NCBI GenBank assembly: GCA_964228975.1
Contig: CAXRCC010000085.1
Span: 1-15,770 of the forward strand
DNA: 15,770 nt
Source of the DNA: Paraneptunicella sp964228975
Lineage (GTDB): Bacteria > Pseudomonadota > Gammaproteobacteria > Enterobacterales > Alteromonadaceae
Direction: 5' to 3'
Under the pieces are notes generated by a model. It searched no databases and was not told the origin of the DNA. It saw only the letters and a list, made by a program, of their open reading frames with translations. How positions within the stretch are numbered: the stretch's first letter is position 1; every line of letters starts with the position of its first letter. Made by a program: the position numbers and the translations under genes. Shown here piece after piece: positions 1 to 8,370 of the stretch.

Positions 1-1
1 A

Positions 2-970
2 GTCCTTGGCTACGGGGAAGCGGTTACTCTCGTCAAGTCGACGCACTGTCCAAACTGTAACAGCACCAATTTGCGTTACATTTATCCCGATGTAGGCTGG
101 CCTCGTATTGGCTTTTTAACTTGTCAAAGCCCCTATCACAGCCAGTGCTCTGATTGCTCAATGATTTTCCTAAATCCGGGCTATTCCTATGATGAGAGCG
201 GTAAGTTTTACGATGGGATTGATAATGAGTGTGGTCATATTACCAATGAGGTAACGCAAGAGCCTTACTACAACAACTTTCTTGAAGCGCGCAGGGAAAT
301 CGCGGCTCGGTTTGATGACAAGTCCTCGGTAGAGTTTATTGATATCGGCTCGGGCAGTGGCAACTTCTCCTACATGCTCAGGGAGCAATTCAAGCAAGCT
401 AAAATAAACGCTTTGGACTTTAAAGAGCCGGAAAACATCACGCGCCTTGAAAAAGTGAATGTGAAATTCACGGTTGGTGATTTGTTCTCTAATGTGGAGA
501 AATTTGAGGACGGTTCTATTTCTGTTATTTCGGCCTTTGAAGTGATTGAGCACATTCCCTTTGATAAATTCAAAGCGTTGTTATCCATTTGCAAACGGAA
601 ATTAACCAAAGAGGGCATCTTGGTGTTTTCGACGCCGGATAAAGCCTCTATCGATACTAACCTGACGGATTTTTGGGTGGCTTATGCGCCGCAGCATGTG
701 ACTGTGTTTAACCGTGCGCTATTGGCCGATATATTGAGCCAGCATGGCTTTTCCGTGGCAAAAACAACATGGTGTAGTTATCCGTTTGGTCATAACAGTA
801 TCGAGATTGACTACTACAAGGATTGCTACAAAGATATCAATGAGAGCCTGTATTCGCAGTTATCTTTGCTTGAGAAATTAAATGATGCGCGAGACAAGAA
901 TAAGCACAAATGCTTATCTGGCGAGCGGGATGGCGCTGAGCTCATACTGATTGCGGAAAACAACGAATAA
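2..970 (+). CDS. Class I SAM-dependent methyltransferase with N-terminal Cys4 knuckle (5' end outside window)
   Basis: The reading frame is open from base 2 with no start codon before a TTG at base 71, and conserved cysteines lie upstream of that TTG, so the gene begins left of the window. Two Cys pairs, CPNC (bases 47-58) and CSDC (146-157), form a likely zinc knuckle common in sugar methyltransferases. A Rossmann motif I (IDIGSGSGNF, near bases 338-367) should bind SAM, and a later AFEVIEHIP segment is the usual post-II acidic/His motif of the Methyltransf_23 type. It is cytoplasmic, probably methylating a nucleotide sugar or small metabolite; the substrate cannot be told from sequence. It converges on the maf gene. 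The methyltransferase fold is clear; the link to flagellin glycan comes from context only. Confidence 0.85.
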   Translation, partial: VLGYGEAVTLVKSTHCPNCNSTNLRYIYPDVGWPRIGFLTCQSPYHSQCSDCSMIFLNPGYSYDESGKFYDGIDNECGHITNEVTQEPYYNNFLEARREIAARFDDKSSVEFIDIGSGSGNFSYMLREQFKQAKINALDFKEPENITRLEKVNVKFTVGDLFSNVEKFEDGSISVISAFEVIEHIPFDKFKALLSICKRKLTKEGILVFSTPDKASIDTNLTDFWVAYAPQHVTVFNRALLADILSQHGFSVAKTTWCSYPFGHNSIEIDYYKDCYKDINESLYSQLSLLEKLNDARDKNKHKCLSGERDGAELILIAENNE

Positions 971-976
971 GCATCC

Positions 977-1007
977 GAGATTGATGCGAGCGTAAGCTCG
1001 CTATCTC
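977..1007. terminator. Bipartite hairpin between convergent genes, possible bidirectional terminator
   Basis: A perfect 6-bp stem GCGAGC/GCTCGC (986-991 with 996-1001) closes a GTAA loop, a GNRA-type tetraloop. An outer 5-bp stem GAGAT/ATCTC (977-981 with 1003-1007) encloses it with an asymmetric bulge. It sits 6 bases after the methyltransferase stop and about 50 bases from the maf stop on the other strand. There is no long T-run, so intrinsic termination is only plausible. Confidence 0.45.
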
Positions 1008-1058
1008 TTATTTCAACGCCATTTTATTGGGCGCACCTCTATTTAAGCACGCTTGTTA

Positions 1059-4000
1059 TTAAGCGCATTTGGGCGCCATGGTATCAAAGGGTTTATCTTC
1101 AAATAACGAAGGAATGTAATCCACGGTGAGATAGGTTTCTTCGTACACATCTCGCGGAGAGGTGGCGACCACAAACTTTGACGCTTCGGGCAATGTTGAA
1201 ATACCCACTCCTCGATAACCACAAGAAAGCAGCCCGTGGCTTTGTTTCAAGCCGTTCAAATCAATACTGAAATGCTTTAAGTGATCGAAAATTTTATCGT
1301 CCGCAGCGGTTTCAAAATGCACTGCTTGGGCAAAAGCGTCTGAATCATAATCGTCAATCACTGTGTATTTCGGCAAAATCACATGATGATGTTGCTCAAA
1401 ACCGCAAATGTACGCATCCAGCGCAATATGGAAGCAATTGCTTAACCAGTGGGCTTTTTCATATCCATGCGGATCTTTAAAGAAGCGCAAAATCGTCATG
1501 TTATCCGACTCACCCCAAGCTTGATGTAATGCCAGCATTTCATCGCGATTAAGGTGGTAATCAATTACGAGCGTTGACTCACTGCCTCGCAGTGGCATCT
1601 GTGCGGCGGCTTCGTTGGCTTGGGTTAAATCCGGCGCAGGGAAATCATCTTCAAAACAATAAATCACGGTAGAAAAGGCCGCATTGTTTGCTGCCTCAAT
1701 CGCACTTTTGGGGTTAAAAAAGTGAATTTCCTTTGCGGGTATCTCTAACCTGTCGGCAAAATTATGCATGGTTTCAGCGATGCAGCTGGAGTTAGTCACC
1801 ACGGCAATGCGCTTGTTCTGATAGTGATATTGCAGCAGGTTACGCGTGCGTTTATTCAGGTCATTGGGCGAGGTAGATACATCGAAAGCTTCTTGGTGTT
1901 CGATGATCATATCCTTAAAGCGCAAGAAATAGCGTTTCCACACTTCAAGGCCTTTTTCGAACTGCTCTACGCCATTATCTTTAGAGGAATAAAGCAGTTT
2001 AGTTAACATGGCGTTGGCAAAGTTCACTGTGCCGTACAAGTAGTAAAACAGCAAAGAGCGGCCATTTTGGTATGACAAAAACAGCAGGTTTTTTTGTTGC
2101 TCAACCAAAGCTTCGGCATCGCGTTTGCTTTCAATGGGTTTATTCAGCCATTCATCAAACACGGTTAATTCTTTGGCAAGGGTCGCTTTGTCGTATTTGT
2201 CTTGGTAACGTTTCACCACATCGTTGCCGTCGAGCATGCGGAAGGCTTTTTCTCGGGTGACGGCAATGGCATTAGCTTTATCATCTTCTGTCGATGTGAT
2301 GAGTACGCTGTCTACTGTAAGTGGTGTGGCTCCGATAATTTGTGCGCCATCGCTGCAGTTGTAGTAATTGGTATCTTTGGGCGCGGTGGAGATAAGCTGC
2401 TCCATGACCATTTTGGCAATTTTAAATTCGTGTTTGGTGAACACGGTTTTACGGAAATTACCCGGCACCACAAACGAGGTATTAATGCCGTCGGAGTACT
2501 CGTAAAGCTCTTCACCATCGTCGTGATAATAGGCTGATTGCTGTGAATGATGGCGTTTGTCATTCACAAAACCCATATCAATTCCAATTAGATAGAGGTT
2601 TCTAAAGCCCAGTTGTGTGAATAAATTACTGGCAAAGTTAGCCACGGTTGGAAAGGCAAATTGCAATACGGAATAGTCTTTCTCACCAATGATTTGCAAA
2701 GCAGAAACGGTGGAGGATTCGCCTTCTTTAAAAGCAACAAAAACGTCTTTGTACAGGCTACAGGTATCCGGATGAATGCCGTTACAGGACAAGAGTGTTA
2801 CTTGTTTCAAGTAATCAAAATCACCAATCACTGATGCCCAGTCGAAGCTACTTCGGTTTTGTTCAATTTCTGCGTGAAAATCGGGAACAATGCCGTTTCG
2901 GTGCATCACTTGTAGCGCGGTCCCGCAGGAAATGATGATGGCTTTGTCCTTCCATTCTTTGATCATTTCCATCGATTGATCGAGAGAGGGACCGTTACCC
3001 ACCAAAAAGACTGGCACTTCGCGCTCGTCATAGGTGAATACGGTTTCGGGCTTGCTAATCAGGTTAGGGTATTCGCGCTTTAACGCTTCTTTCGTTTGCG
3101 CGATGCCGTGATAGGCGTGATCAAAGTATTCGCCCATCGTGATCACCACTTGCAGCTGTTCGCGCAGTTTGGCAATGGCAGTATTGAGCGAGGCGTTGTA
3201 ATAGCTTTGATAGAAAAACGTATTGTTAAGAATGTACGGGCCAATAGAATAAAATTGGCTAAGCAGGTCGCGGAATAGGTTTGTGCCGTCGTCGCCTATG
3301 TTGATGTATAACTTGCCTTTTTTGTCATCAATTGCTTCAAAAATGGCTTCCCAATCAATGGCAAAAAGCGAGGCATAGAAGAAATCAGGGTTGGGCTCAC
3401 ACAAGAAGAGCTTTTCCAAGTTGTGATTTTGCGCCAGCGCTTCAAGCTGGTAACCCACACCTAACCCAAACATGATCATGGACTGCAAATTCTCAGGCAG
3501 AGTGCCTTCTTCATCCTCAACCGCTTCAAGCAAATCGTCGGTTTCTTTGACGAACTTATAATGTAGGTAATGCGCTAGCTTTTTGCCCTTGTACCCCAGA
3601 ATCAGTCCGTCTTTGTGCGGGTAGTCCGAAAAGCCTTTAAAATTGGTTAAGCAGTCTTCTTTGGGGCTATCACTGTACCAACAAACCAAGTTTTCCATGT
3701 TGGCGATATTGATATCCCCTTGCGGGGTTTCAACGGGAAGCCAAACTTTGGGTTCGTAATCTTTAAATTCTTTAGCAATGTTCGGGAAGTAAGTTTCAAA
3801 GGATTTAATGTTCTTTTGAAACCGCTCGGATTGCGTTGAGACCGTGCGATACTGCGCTAAATGGCAGGTGTCGGAAAAAAACTGCGTATACTGGTTAGCA
3901 TCTTGGTTCATGTCAAAATGAAAGCCCGTGCTTTTTAAATTATCCCAGGGGTTATCTGCTAACTGTTTTTGGATGGAGTTAAAAATCGGGTGGTGAAAAT

Positions 4001-4691
4001 GCTTATACAGGTAAAAGCCATCGATGGGATAATGCGCACGCAACTCTTCAAGGTTGTCGATAATGTCGCGGCCGTCTTTTTCTAACATGAAGAACAACGA
4101 AATATCGTGTTCTTTGGTGAAATTGAGCACGCTTTTCCAATCAAACACCAGTGAGGACGCGGTAAAGTATTGTTCTTCTGGTTCGTAAATAATCACAAAG
4201 CGCGGCTTACAGGCTTCAATTAACGCTTTCACGTGGTAGCCCAAGCCAATACCAAGAATGACCAAACAATCAATTTTTTCAGGCACTGCGGGTTGCTGTA
4301 GGTGAGAAGCTAATTTAGGCAGTGCGTCGAGCAAATCGGCATCGGTATTTTGCGGGGAATTCGCCGTGGGGCTTGCGCCAGAAAAGTGAACATATTGTCC
4401 GTGTTGCAAGAAGGCATCGACTTGTTCTTGGGCGTCTTTTTCAGGTTCAAAGCCGTAAAGTACCCGGCCTAATCCGTAATCAACCACATTAAAGTGGCCG
4501 AATTTATTACAGAAAATCGACAGGTTTTGTGATTGGGTTTGGGTGATATACGGCATTAAAGAGGGAATGCTACGCTGAAACGCGTTTAGGTTGTCCTTGT
4601 GTACCGTTTGTAATGAGGTTGCTAATTTGGCCTCGAGTGCTTCTTGCTTTTGGTCATCTTTTTCGATGTGCAACCTAATATTCTTTAACAT
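1059..4691 (-). CDS. Maf/DUF115 motility-associated (flagellin) glycosyltransferase-like protein, unusually long
   Basis: 1210 residues. The DUF115/MptE-like (Maf) core is at about residues 555-735: VFLVGNGPSLD (561-571), IISCGTAL (586-593), GIVPDFHAEIEQN (600-612) and LYLIGIDMGF (699-708). In flagellated bacteria this family transfers nonulosonic or related sugars to flagellin Ser/Thr in the cytoplasm before export. The N-terminal half holds two copies of a Rossmann-like module: GIGLGY (147-152) with EP (170-171) and DW (184-185), then GLGVGY (409-414) with EP (432-433) and DW (446-447). All are exactly 262 residues apart. Residues ~800-1210 are a largely unrecognised C-terminal region, some helical, with a Rossmann-like segment near IAVVTNSS. 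As I recall, many family members are roughly half this length. ATG at 4691 follows GGAATAAGAA. The sugar donor is unknown. Family assignment is firm; the flagellin role is from family knowledge. Confidence 0.85.
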   Translation of the reverse strand: MLKNIRLHIEKDDQKQEALEAKLATSLQTVHKDNLNAFQRSIPSLMPYITQTQSQNLSIFCNKFGHFNVVDYGLGRVLYGFEPEKDAQEQVDAFLQHGQYVHFSGASPTANSPQNTDADLLDALPKLASHLQQPAVPEKIDCLVILGIGLGYHVKALIEACKPRFVIIYEPEEQYFTASSLVFDWKSVLNFTKEHDISLFFMLEKDGRDIIDNLEELRAHYPIDGFYLYKHFHHPIFNSIQKQLADNPWDNLKSTGFHFDMNQDANQYTQFFSDTCHLAQYRTVSTQSERFQKNIKSFETYFPNIAKEFKDYEPKVWLPVETPQGDINIANMENLVCWYSDSPKEDCLTNFKGFSDYPHKDGLILGYKGKKLAHYLHYKFVKETDDLLEAVEDEEGTLPENLQSMIMFGLGVGYQLEALAQNHNLEKLFLCEPNPDFFYASLFAIDWEAIFEAIDDKKGKLYINIGDDGTNLFRDLLSQFYSIGPYILNNTFFYQSYYNASLNTAIAKLREQLQVVITMGEYFDHAYHGIAQTKEALKREYPNLISKPETVFTYDEREVPVFLVGNGPSLDQSMEMIKEWKDKAIIISCGTALQVMHRNGIVPDFHAEIEQNRSSFDWASVIGDFDYLKQVTLLSCNGIHPDTCSLYKDVFVAFKEGESSTVSALQIIGEKDYSVLQFAFPTVANFASNLFTQLGFRNLYLIGIDMGFVNDKRHHSQQSAYYHDDGEELYEYSDGINTSFVVPGNFRKTVFTKHEFKIAKMVMEQLISTAPKDTNYYNCSDGAQIIGATPLTVDSVLITSTEDDKANAIAVTREKAFRMLDGNDVVKRYQDKYDKATLAKELTVFDEWLNKPIESKRDAEALVEQQKNLLFLSYQNGRSLLFYYLYGTVNFANAMLTKLLYSSKDNGVEQFEKGLEVWKRYFLRFKDMIIEHQEAFDVSTSPNDLNKRTRNLLQYHYQNKRIAVVTNSSCIAETMHNFADRLEIPAKEIHFFNPKSAIEAANNAAFSTVIYCFEDDFPAPDLTQANEAAAQMPLRGSESTLVIDYHLNRDEMLALHQAWGESDNMTILRFFKDPHGYEKAHWLSNCFHIALDAYICGFEQHHHVILPKYTVIDDYDSDAFAQAVHFETAADDKIFDHLKHFSIDLNGLKQSHGLLSCGYRGVGISTLPEASKFVVATSPRDVYEETYLTVDYIPSLFEDKPFDTMAPKCA

Positions 4692-4815
4692 TTCTTATTC
4701 CGACGGCTGGCGCGGTGAAGCGTGGACATCTTTCTCACACTTGCACCAAAACTCAATTCACTTTACTTAACAGGTAAGATTACTGCATGTCTTTTCAATA
4801 TGTAAGTATGATGAT

Positions 4816-4842
4816 TTATCGACAAAAAAGACAATTTCTGAA
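4816..4842 (-). promoter_or_regulatory. Weak sigma-28-like promoter candidate upstream of maf
   Basis: On the minus strand GTCGATAA (4816-4823) matches 7 of 8 bases of the FliA -10 consensus GCCGATAA. The -35 position 11 bases upstream reads TTCAGAAA, a poor match to TAAAGTTT. It would give a leader of about 120 nt before maf. The fit to a flagellar gene is suggestive, but the -35 is weak. The rest of the 178-bp gap (4692-4869) shows no clear sigma-70 promoter or terminator. Confidence 0.25.
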
Positions 4843-4869
4843 AAGAGATGTGTCGGCATCCAAGTGAGA

Positions 4870-5265
4870 CTAAGTCCACAGCCCTAAAATTAAGCCGAAT
4901 AATGTAAATTGTACCGTGTGGTAACCGCCATCAATCCACAAAGCGCGCATAGGGCGTTTGGCAAATTGATAGTTAATACCAAAGCTACCGCCAACAATTG
5001 CAAGCCCTGTGAGAAAGCCTGTGGTCGTTGCGCTTTCAACCGTGGCATTGGGGCCAATTAAAAAGGCCAAAACGGCGCAGCCTAAAAAGCTAAAAAGATA
5101 GGCTAAGCCAAAGGTTTTTACGGGGTTTTCCGGTGGATCTTCAGAAAGGTTCATATCTTCTAACCATTGGTTAAGAAAGACCTTGGGTGAATACCAAATG
5201 CCACCAATAATAAATGCGGTAACGGAAGCTACAATCACCGCTAGCCAGTTGATGTGTTCAAGCAT
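4870..5265 (-). CDS. DUF1761-type small integral membrane protein
   Basis: 131 residues, mostly hydrophobic, with four likely membrane spans at about residues 6-24, 52-70, 80-97 and 111-130. The pattern IIGGIWYSPKVF after the first span and the closing WIDGGYHTVQF..FGLILG helix are typical of DUF1761, a bacterial family of unknown function. ATG at 5265 is supported by AGAGGA six bases upstream. It lies 178 bases upstream of maf on the same strand and 153 bases downstream of the phosphoesterase gene, so an operon with either is uncertain. No function can be given beyond an inner-membrane location. Confidence 0.8.
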   Translation of the reverse strand: MLEHINWLAVIVASVTAFIIGGIWYSPKVFLNQWLEDMNLSEDPPENPVKTFGLAYLFSFLGCAVLAFLIGPNATVESATTTGFLTGLAIVGGSFGINYQFAKRPMRALWIDGGYHTVQFTLFGLILGLWT

Positions 5266-5325
5266 GATGTCCTCTTTATATTTTCGTTTTTGTGTAAATT
5301 TGTTGTTAAGAGAAATGGAGCAGAC

Positions 5326-5352
5326 CGATGAAACAATGTTATTCCTTCATCG
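5326..5352. repeat. 7-bp inverted repeat between DUF1761 and phosphoesterase genes
   Basis: CGATGAA (5326-5332) and TTCATCG (5346-5352) are perfect inverted copies separated by 13 bases. The repeat sits in the 153-bp gap between the phosphoesterase stop and the DUF1761 start, both read on the minus strand. It could fold as a hairpin in read-through RNA. No T-run follows, so it is not called a terminator. Confidence 0.3.
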
Positions 5353-5418
5353 AACCTGCGCTAATTAATCACTTTTTATGTTTGTTTCTATTGGTTTTAT
5401 TTTTCGTTCTTGCTCAGG

Positions 5419-7017
5419 TTAAGGTGTCAGGGATACGCCTTGTGCTAGTCCGCACACGCCGTGCGTTTTATTTTCTGCACTATCGCATTCAACAATCGTT
5501 TGGTTTTTAGGGCTAATTAGGTCGGCTTTCCACGTTGCATCATGGCTAAGTGACATGTGCAAATAACCAAAAGCACTTTGTTGTGCGTCATCCCGATAAA
5601 TACGTTCTCCTAAGCTCAGAACATCAGCGGGAAGGCCGTCTACATTCACTTTTTCCGTAGCGGTGCTGCCCGAAAGTGCCACGCCACTGGAGCCAATAAT
5701 TAATGCGGGTGGGCGCTTATCGCCAAAGCTGACACTTTCGAATTGATGCATGTGCCCGGTGAGCACCAGTTTCACGTTTTCATTTAACGCTTTATTGGGT
5801 AAGTGCTTAATGCCTTGTTGCAACATTTGGTTAATACAGCCGTACTGATTTTGTTCTGTGCAGCCCGTGCTTTTGCCGGGGTCATAGCCTTCAACGGCCC
5901 AAATCGGGCGGTGCGTCATCAGCCAAGTTGGTTGCTCAGCGCGTGCGGCAAAGTTATCAGCATCTTTCATTACCTTGTTATATACCGCTTGGAATGGGGA
6001 GTCGGTAAAGCTATCGCAGGCATTGGCTGAGTCGATCACCACCATGTTGATATTGGAAAAGTTAACCTGGTAAGTCGGAATTTGTTGTGTGTTCGCTAAG
6101 GCGCTTTTGTTGACTTGTGGCGCAGGGCAGCTGAGCTGTTTATCGCCAGCAATTAAATTAGAGTGACTATCTAGAAAATAGAAGAAGCCGGGGCCGGCTC
6201 GACTGCACAGTTCATGGTTGCCACGTGCAACAATCCACGGCGCAGCGAGCAATAAGTCCTGTGCGGGCATAAATAAATCGTCGCGCCAGTTTTCCCAAAT
6301 GTCAGGGCGGCTGGCATTAATGGCTGATTGACTGTAAAACGCCATGCCCGGATCTTGCCCACAATGAGCCGCTTGGCTAATGCCATCTCCAGCATCATAA
6401 GGCCATTGTTTTACTTGCTGTAGGTTGCCATCGGCGTCTTTTTGAGAGAAGTATACATCGCCTGATGTGCCGCGATAATTAACGTCCCCCATGTGTAAAA
6501 TGACGTCGGGTGAACGGGCAGCGCCAAGTGTCGCCAGTGCTTTAAAAGGTTGAGCTGGTGTGCCACCCGCGCAGCCGCTGGGCTTTTTCGCACCTTGTGA
6601 CGTTGATGACTTGGGCAATTTGCATCCTGTGTCGCCGAAAATTTGAATGTGTTCTGGCGTGGAGGTGGCCATTGGCAGCGCGAGGGTTTTATCTGAAAAC
6701 TGAATGCCATAGTGTTCATCGAAGGTGATTAACGCTTCACACACCAACACGGAAAAGTGGTTTGGGTTTTCCCTTGGCACCATGTTAATGGCGCTGCTTT
6801 TGTCGCCGGCTTTCATGGTGATTATGCTAGGGCACTGGTATTGGGTATCAATAACGGTGCGGGCAAGGGCGGTTGGGGCGTTGTTTGGTGATTGCCCTAA
6901 AATCACGTAGCTGCCATGTTGGTGTTGTGTACTGGCAATGCTGGCAAAGGTGTGTCCTGTTCCTAAAATACTGATGCTCAATACAGAAATAAGCTGAACG
7001 ACAGAGCGTGTAAACAT
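5419..7017 (-). CDS. Secreted metallophosphoesterase (calcineurin-like fold)
   Basis: 532 residues with an N-terminal signal peptide (hydrophobic residues ~7-20, cleavage near TFASIA, 23-28), so periplasmic or secreted. The five metallophosphoesterase metal-site motifs are in order: FGDTGC (127-132), GDVNYR (177-182), GNHE (266-269), THRP (368-371) and GHMH (421-424). These bind two metal ions that hydrolyse phosphoester bonds. Residues ~35-115 form a separate N-terminal region, loosely resembling the beta domain of purple acid phosphatases. Eleven or more cysteines suggest disulfides, fitting export. ATG at 7017 has AAGGAAA upstream. It is transcribed divergently from the oxidoreductase. No Pho box was seen. 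The natural substrate is unknown and no link to the sugar locus is evident. Confidence 0.85.
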   Translation of the reverse strand: MFTRSVVQLISVLSISILGTGHTFASIASTQHQHGSYVILGQSPNNAPTALARTVIDTQYQCPSIITMKAGDKSSAINMVPRENPNHFSVLVCEALITFDEHYGIQFSDKTLALPMATSTPEHIQIFGDTGCKLPKSSTSQGAKKPSGCAGGTPAQPFKALATLGAARSPDVILHMGDVNYRGTSGDVYFSQKDADGNLQQVKQWPYDAGDGISQAAHCGQDPGMAFYSQSAINASRPDIWENWRDDLFMPAQDLLLAAPWIVARGNHELCSRAGPGFFYFLDSHSNLIAGDKQLSCPAPQVNKSALANTQQIPTYQVNFSNINMVVIDSANACDSFTDSPFQAVYNKVMKDADNFAARAEQPTWLMTHRPIWAVEGYDPGKSTGCTEQNQYGCINQMLQQGIKHLPNKALNENVKLVLTGHMHQFESVSFGDKRPPALIIGSSGVALSGSTATEKVNVDGLPADVLSLGERIYRDDAQQSAFGYLHMSLSHDATWKADLISPKNQTIVECDSAENKTHGVCGLAQGVSLTP

Positions 7018-7094
7018 GGTATTTCCTTTTCAATATTAATGTCACTTTTGCGAATGACGAGGTTGGTAATGCGTTGCTTAGCGTGATTTAGGCG

Positions 7095-7110
7095 CGCACG
7101 TTGTCGTGCG
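7095..7110. promoter_or_regulatory. GC-rich palindrome in the divergent promoter region
   Basis: CGCACG (7095-7100) and CGTGCG (7105-7110) form a perfect 6-bp inverted repeat with a TTGT spacer. It lies 78 bases upstream of the phosphoesterase start in the 254-bp divergent region (7018-7271), which is otherwise AT-rich. An operator or a hairpin in the phosphoesterase leader are both possible. No known regulator motif was recognised. Confidence 0.3.
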
Positions 7111-7196
7111 GCAAAAAATATTTCGCTAACGAGTATATTCATCATAGGTCAAAAATTCGGTCTAGGAAAAAATCGCATCATCGCAGTGATTTATTT

Positions 7197-7223
7197 TCAA
7201 TTTTTGCGCATTTTTGCAGATAA
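7197..7223 (+). promoter_or_regulatory. Candidate sigma-28 (FliA) promoter for unit A
   Basis: TCAATTTT (7197-7204), an 11-base spacer, and GCAGATAA (7216-7223) match the enteric FliA consensus TAAAGTTT-N11-GCCGATAA at 6 of 8 and 7 of 8 bases with exact spacing. It sits 48 bases before the oxidoreductase ATG, a normal promoter distance. The same TCAA-N15 layout recurs before two other plus-strand genes here. Confidence 0.5.
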
Positions 7224-7271
7224 TAGTGATGCGTATTCAACGACTTCCTTCCACACATAATTGGAGCATGC

Positions 7272-8339
7272 ATGATTAAATTTGGCATCGTAGGTTTTGG
7301 TTTGGCGGCAAAAGTGTTTCATTTGCCGATTATCACAAGATTGCAAAACACCGCCGTGACTGCGGTTTATTCCTCAAAGCCTGCCGAAGAAATCCATCAA
7401 GTGCTTCCCGAAGCTGCTGTATTTGATTCTGTTGACACATTTCTATCCAAGGCTGATATCGATGTCGTCGTGGTGCTAACACCAAACGATTTGCACGCCG
7501 ATATCGCAACAAAGGCCTTACTTGCTAATAAACACGTGATTATCGATAAGCCATTTGTTTGCCGCGCAGATGAAGGCGAGAAGCTCATTGCCTTGGCAAA
7601 AGAGCAAGATAAATTGCTGACCGTCTATCATAACCGCCGCTGGGATGGCGACTTCCTCACGGTGAAGAAGGTGATAGAAGAAGGCAGGCTTGGGCAAGTG
7701 ACCTATTTCGAGTCCCGTTTTGATAAATATCGTCCTCGTGTATGGGGACGCTGGCGTGAGCAAAATCGCCCGGGCGCAGGCCTTGTATACGATTTGGGCT
7801 CACACACAATCGACCAAGCCTTGTATTTGTTTGGGAAGCCGCAAAAAGTCTCTGCAAAGGTGCTTGAACAGCGAGACGGCGCAGAAGCCAACGACTATTT
7901 TGATATCCAACTTGCTTACAATAACAACGGCGCGTTGGTGCGCTTAAGAGGCTCATCCCTTGCGCGTACAACGCCGTTTCGTTTTTACGTGGAAGGCACC
8001 ACGGGCAGTTTCATCAAACAAGAAAAAGACGTGCAAGAGGCGCAAATGGCAACCAATTTGTCATTCCATGATCCGAAGTGGGGCGTCGATGAACCCGCTA
8101 ATCACGGTCAGTGGCTAAGAATGCCGCCAGAAGGCAACATTCAAAATACGGAACACGATGAGCCTGTTGTTATTGCAACAGAGCAAGGCGCTTACCAAAC
8201 ATTTTATGTGAACTTTTTACAAGCCGCTCAAGGCAAAAGCGAGCTGGCGGTTAGCGCTGAGCAAGCTTTGGATGTCATCAAAGTGATTGAGTTGGCGTTT
8301 GCTTCTTCTGAGTCTGGAAAAGAACTCGATTTTGAGTAA
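7272..8339 (+). CDS. Gfo/Idh/MocA-family NAD(P)-dependent oxidoreductase (YdgJ-like)
   Basis: 355 residues, close to the family's usual ~350. The N-terminal Rossmann domain opens with GIVGFG (5-10) for NAD(P) binding. LTPNDLH (69-75) and DKP (92-94, the EKP-motif lysine) follow, and NRRWD (121-125) and DLGSHTIDQ (174-182) carry the catalytic-region histidine. The overall pattern, including YHNRRWDGDFLT, resembles E. coli YdgJ/YhhX and inositol-dehydrogenase-like enzymes. It is cytosolic and would oxidise or reduce a sugar or cyclitol hydroxyl; the substrate is not determined. ATG at 7272 is preceded by TTGGAG. It is the first gene of unit A, 31 bases before a methyltransferase gene, behind a sigma-28-like promoter. 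In this setting a role in making the glycan sugar is likely, but general metabolism is possible. Confidence 0.85.
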   Translation: MIKFGIVGFGLAAKVFHLPIITRLQNTAVTAVYSSKPAEEIHQVLPEAAVFDSVDTFLSKADIDVVVVLTPNDLHADIATKALLANKHVIIDKPFVCRADEGEKLIALAKEQDKLLTVYHNRRWDGDFLTVKKVIEEGRLGQVTYFESRFDKYRPRVWGRWREQNRPGAGLVYDLGSHTIDQALYLFGKPQKVSAKVLEQRDGAEANDYFDIQLAYNNNGALVRLRGSSLARTTPFRFYVEGTTGSFIKQEKDVQEAQMATNLSFHDPKWGVDEPANHGQWLRMPPEGNIQNTEHDEPVVIATEQGAYQTFYVNFLQAAQGKSELAVSAEQALDVIKVIELAFASSESGKELDFE

Positions 8340-8370
8340 TGGGAGCGCCAGTAAGGTGAATGATTCCACA

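Noticed and set aside
5328..5510. 60-codon plus-strand ORF with a hydrophobic stretch and a possible GGAG upstream
   Set aside because: Its 3' half overlaps the phosphoesterase C-terminus antisense, it resembles no family I know, and its hydrophobicity follows from a T-rich gap.
6171..6910. Several ORFs of 60-100 codons on both strands inside the phosphoesterase gene
   Set aside because: They lie in other frames of a gene with all five metal-site motifs, and none has a recognisable motif.
7018..7271. Possible Pho box before the phosphoesterase gene
   Set aside because: GTCA and TGAC occur only as a loose inverted pair, not as the direct CTGTCAT repeats of a Pho box.
724..7331. GCCGAT-like matches inside genes (near 725 and 7325)
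   Set aside because: They fall within coding sequence and lack a TCAA or TAAA element at the right distance.
8287..8370. Extended upstream start of the C-methyltransferase-like gene overlapping the oxidoreductase
   Set aside because: The extra N-terminal residues just read the oxidoreductase end in another frame, and better ribosome sites exist at 8356 and 8371.
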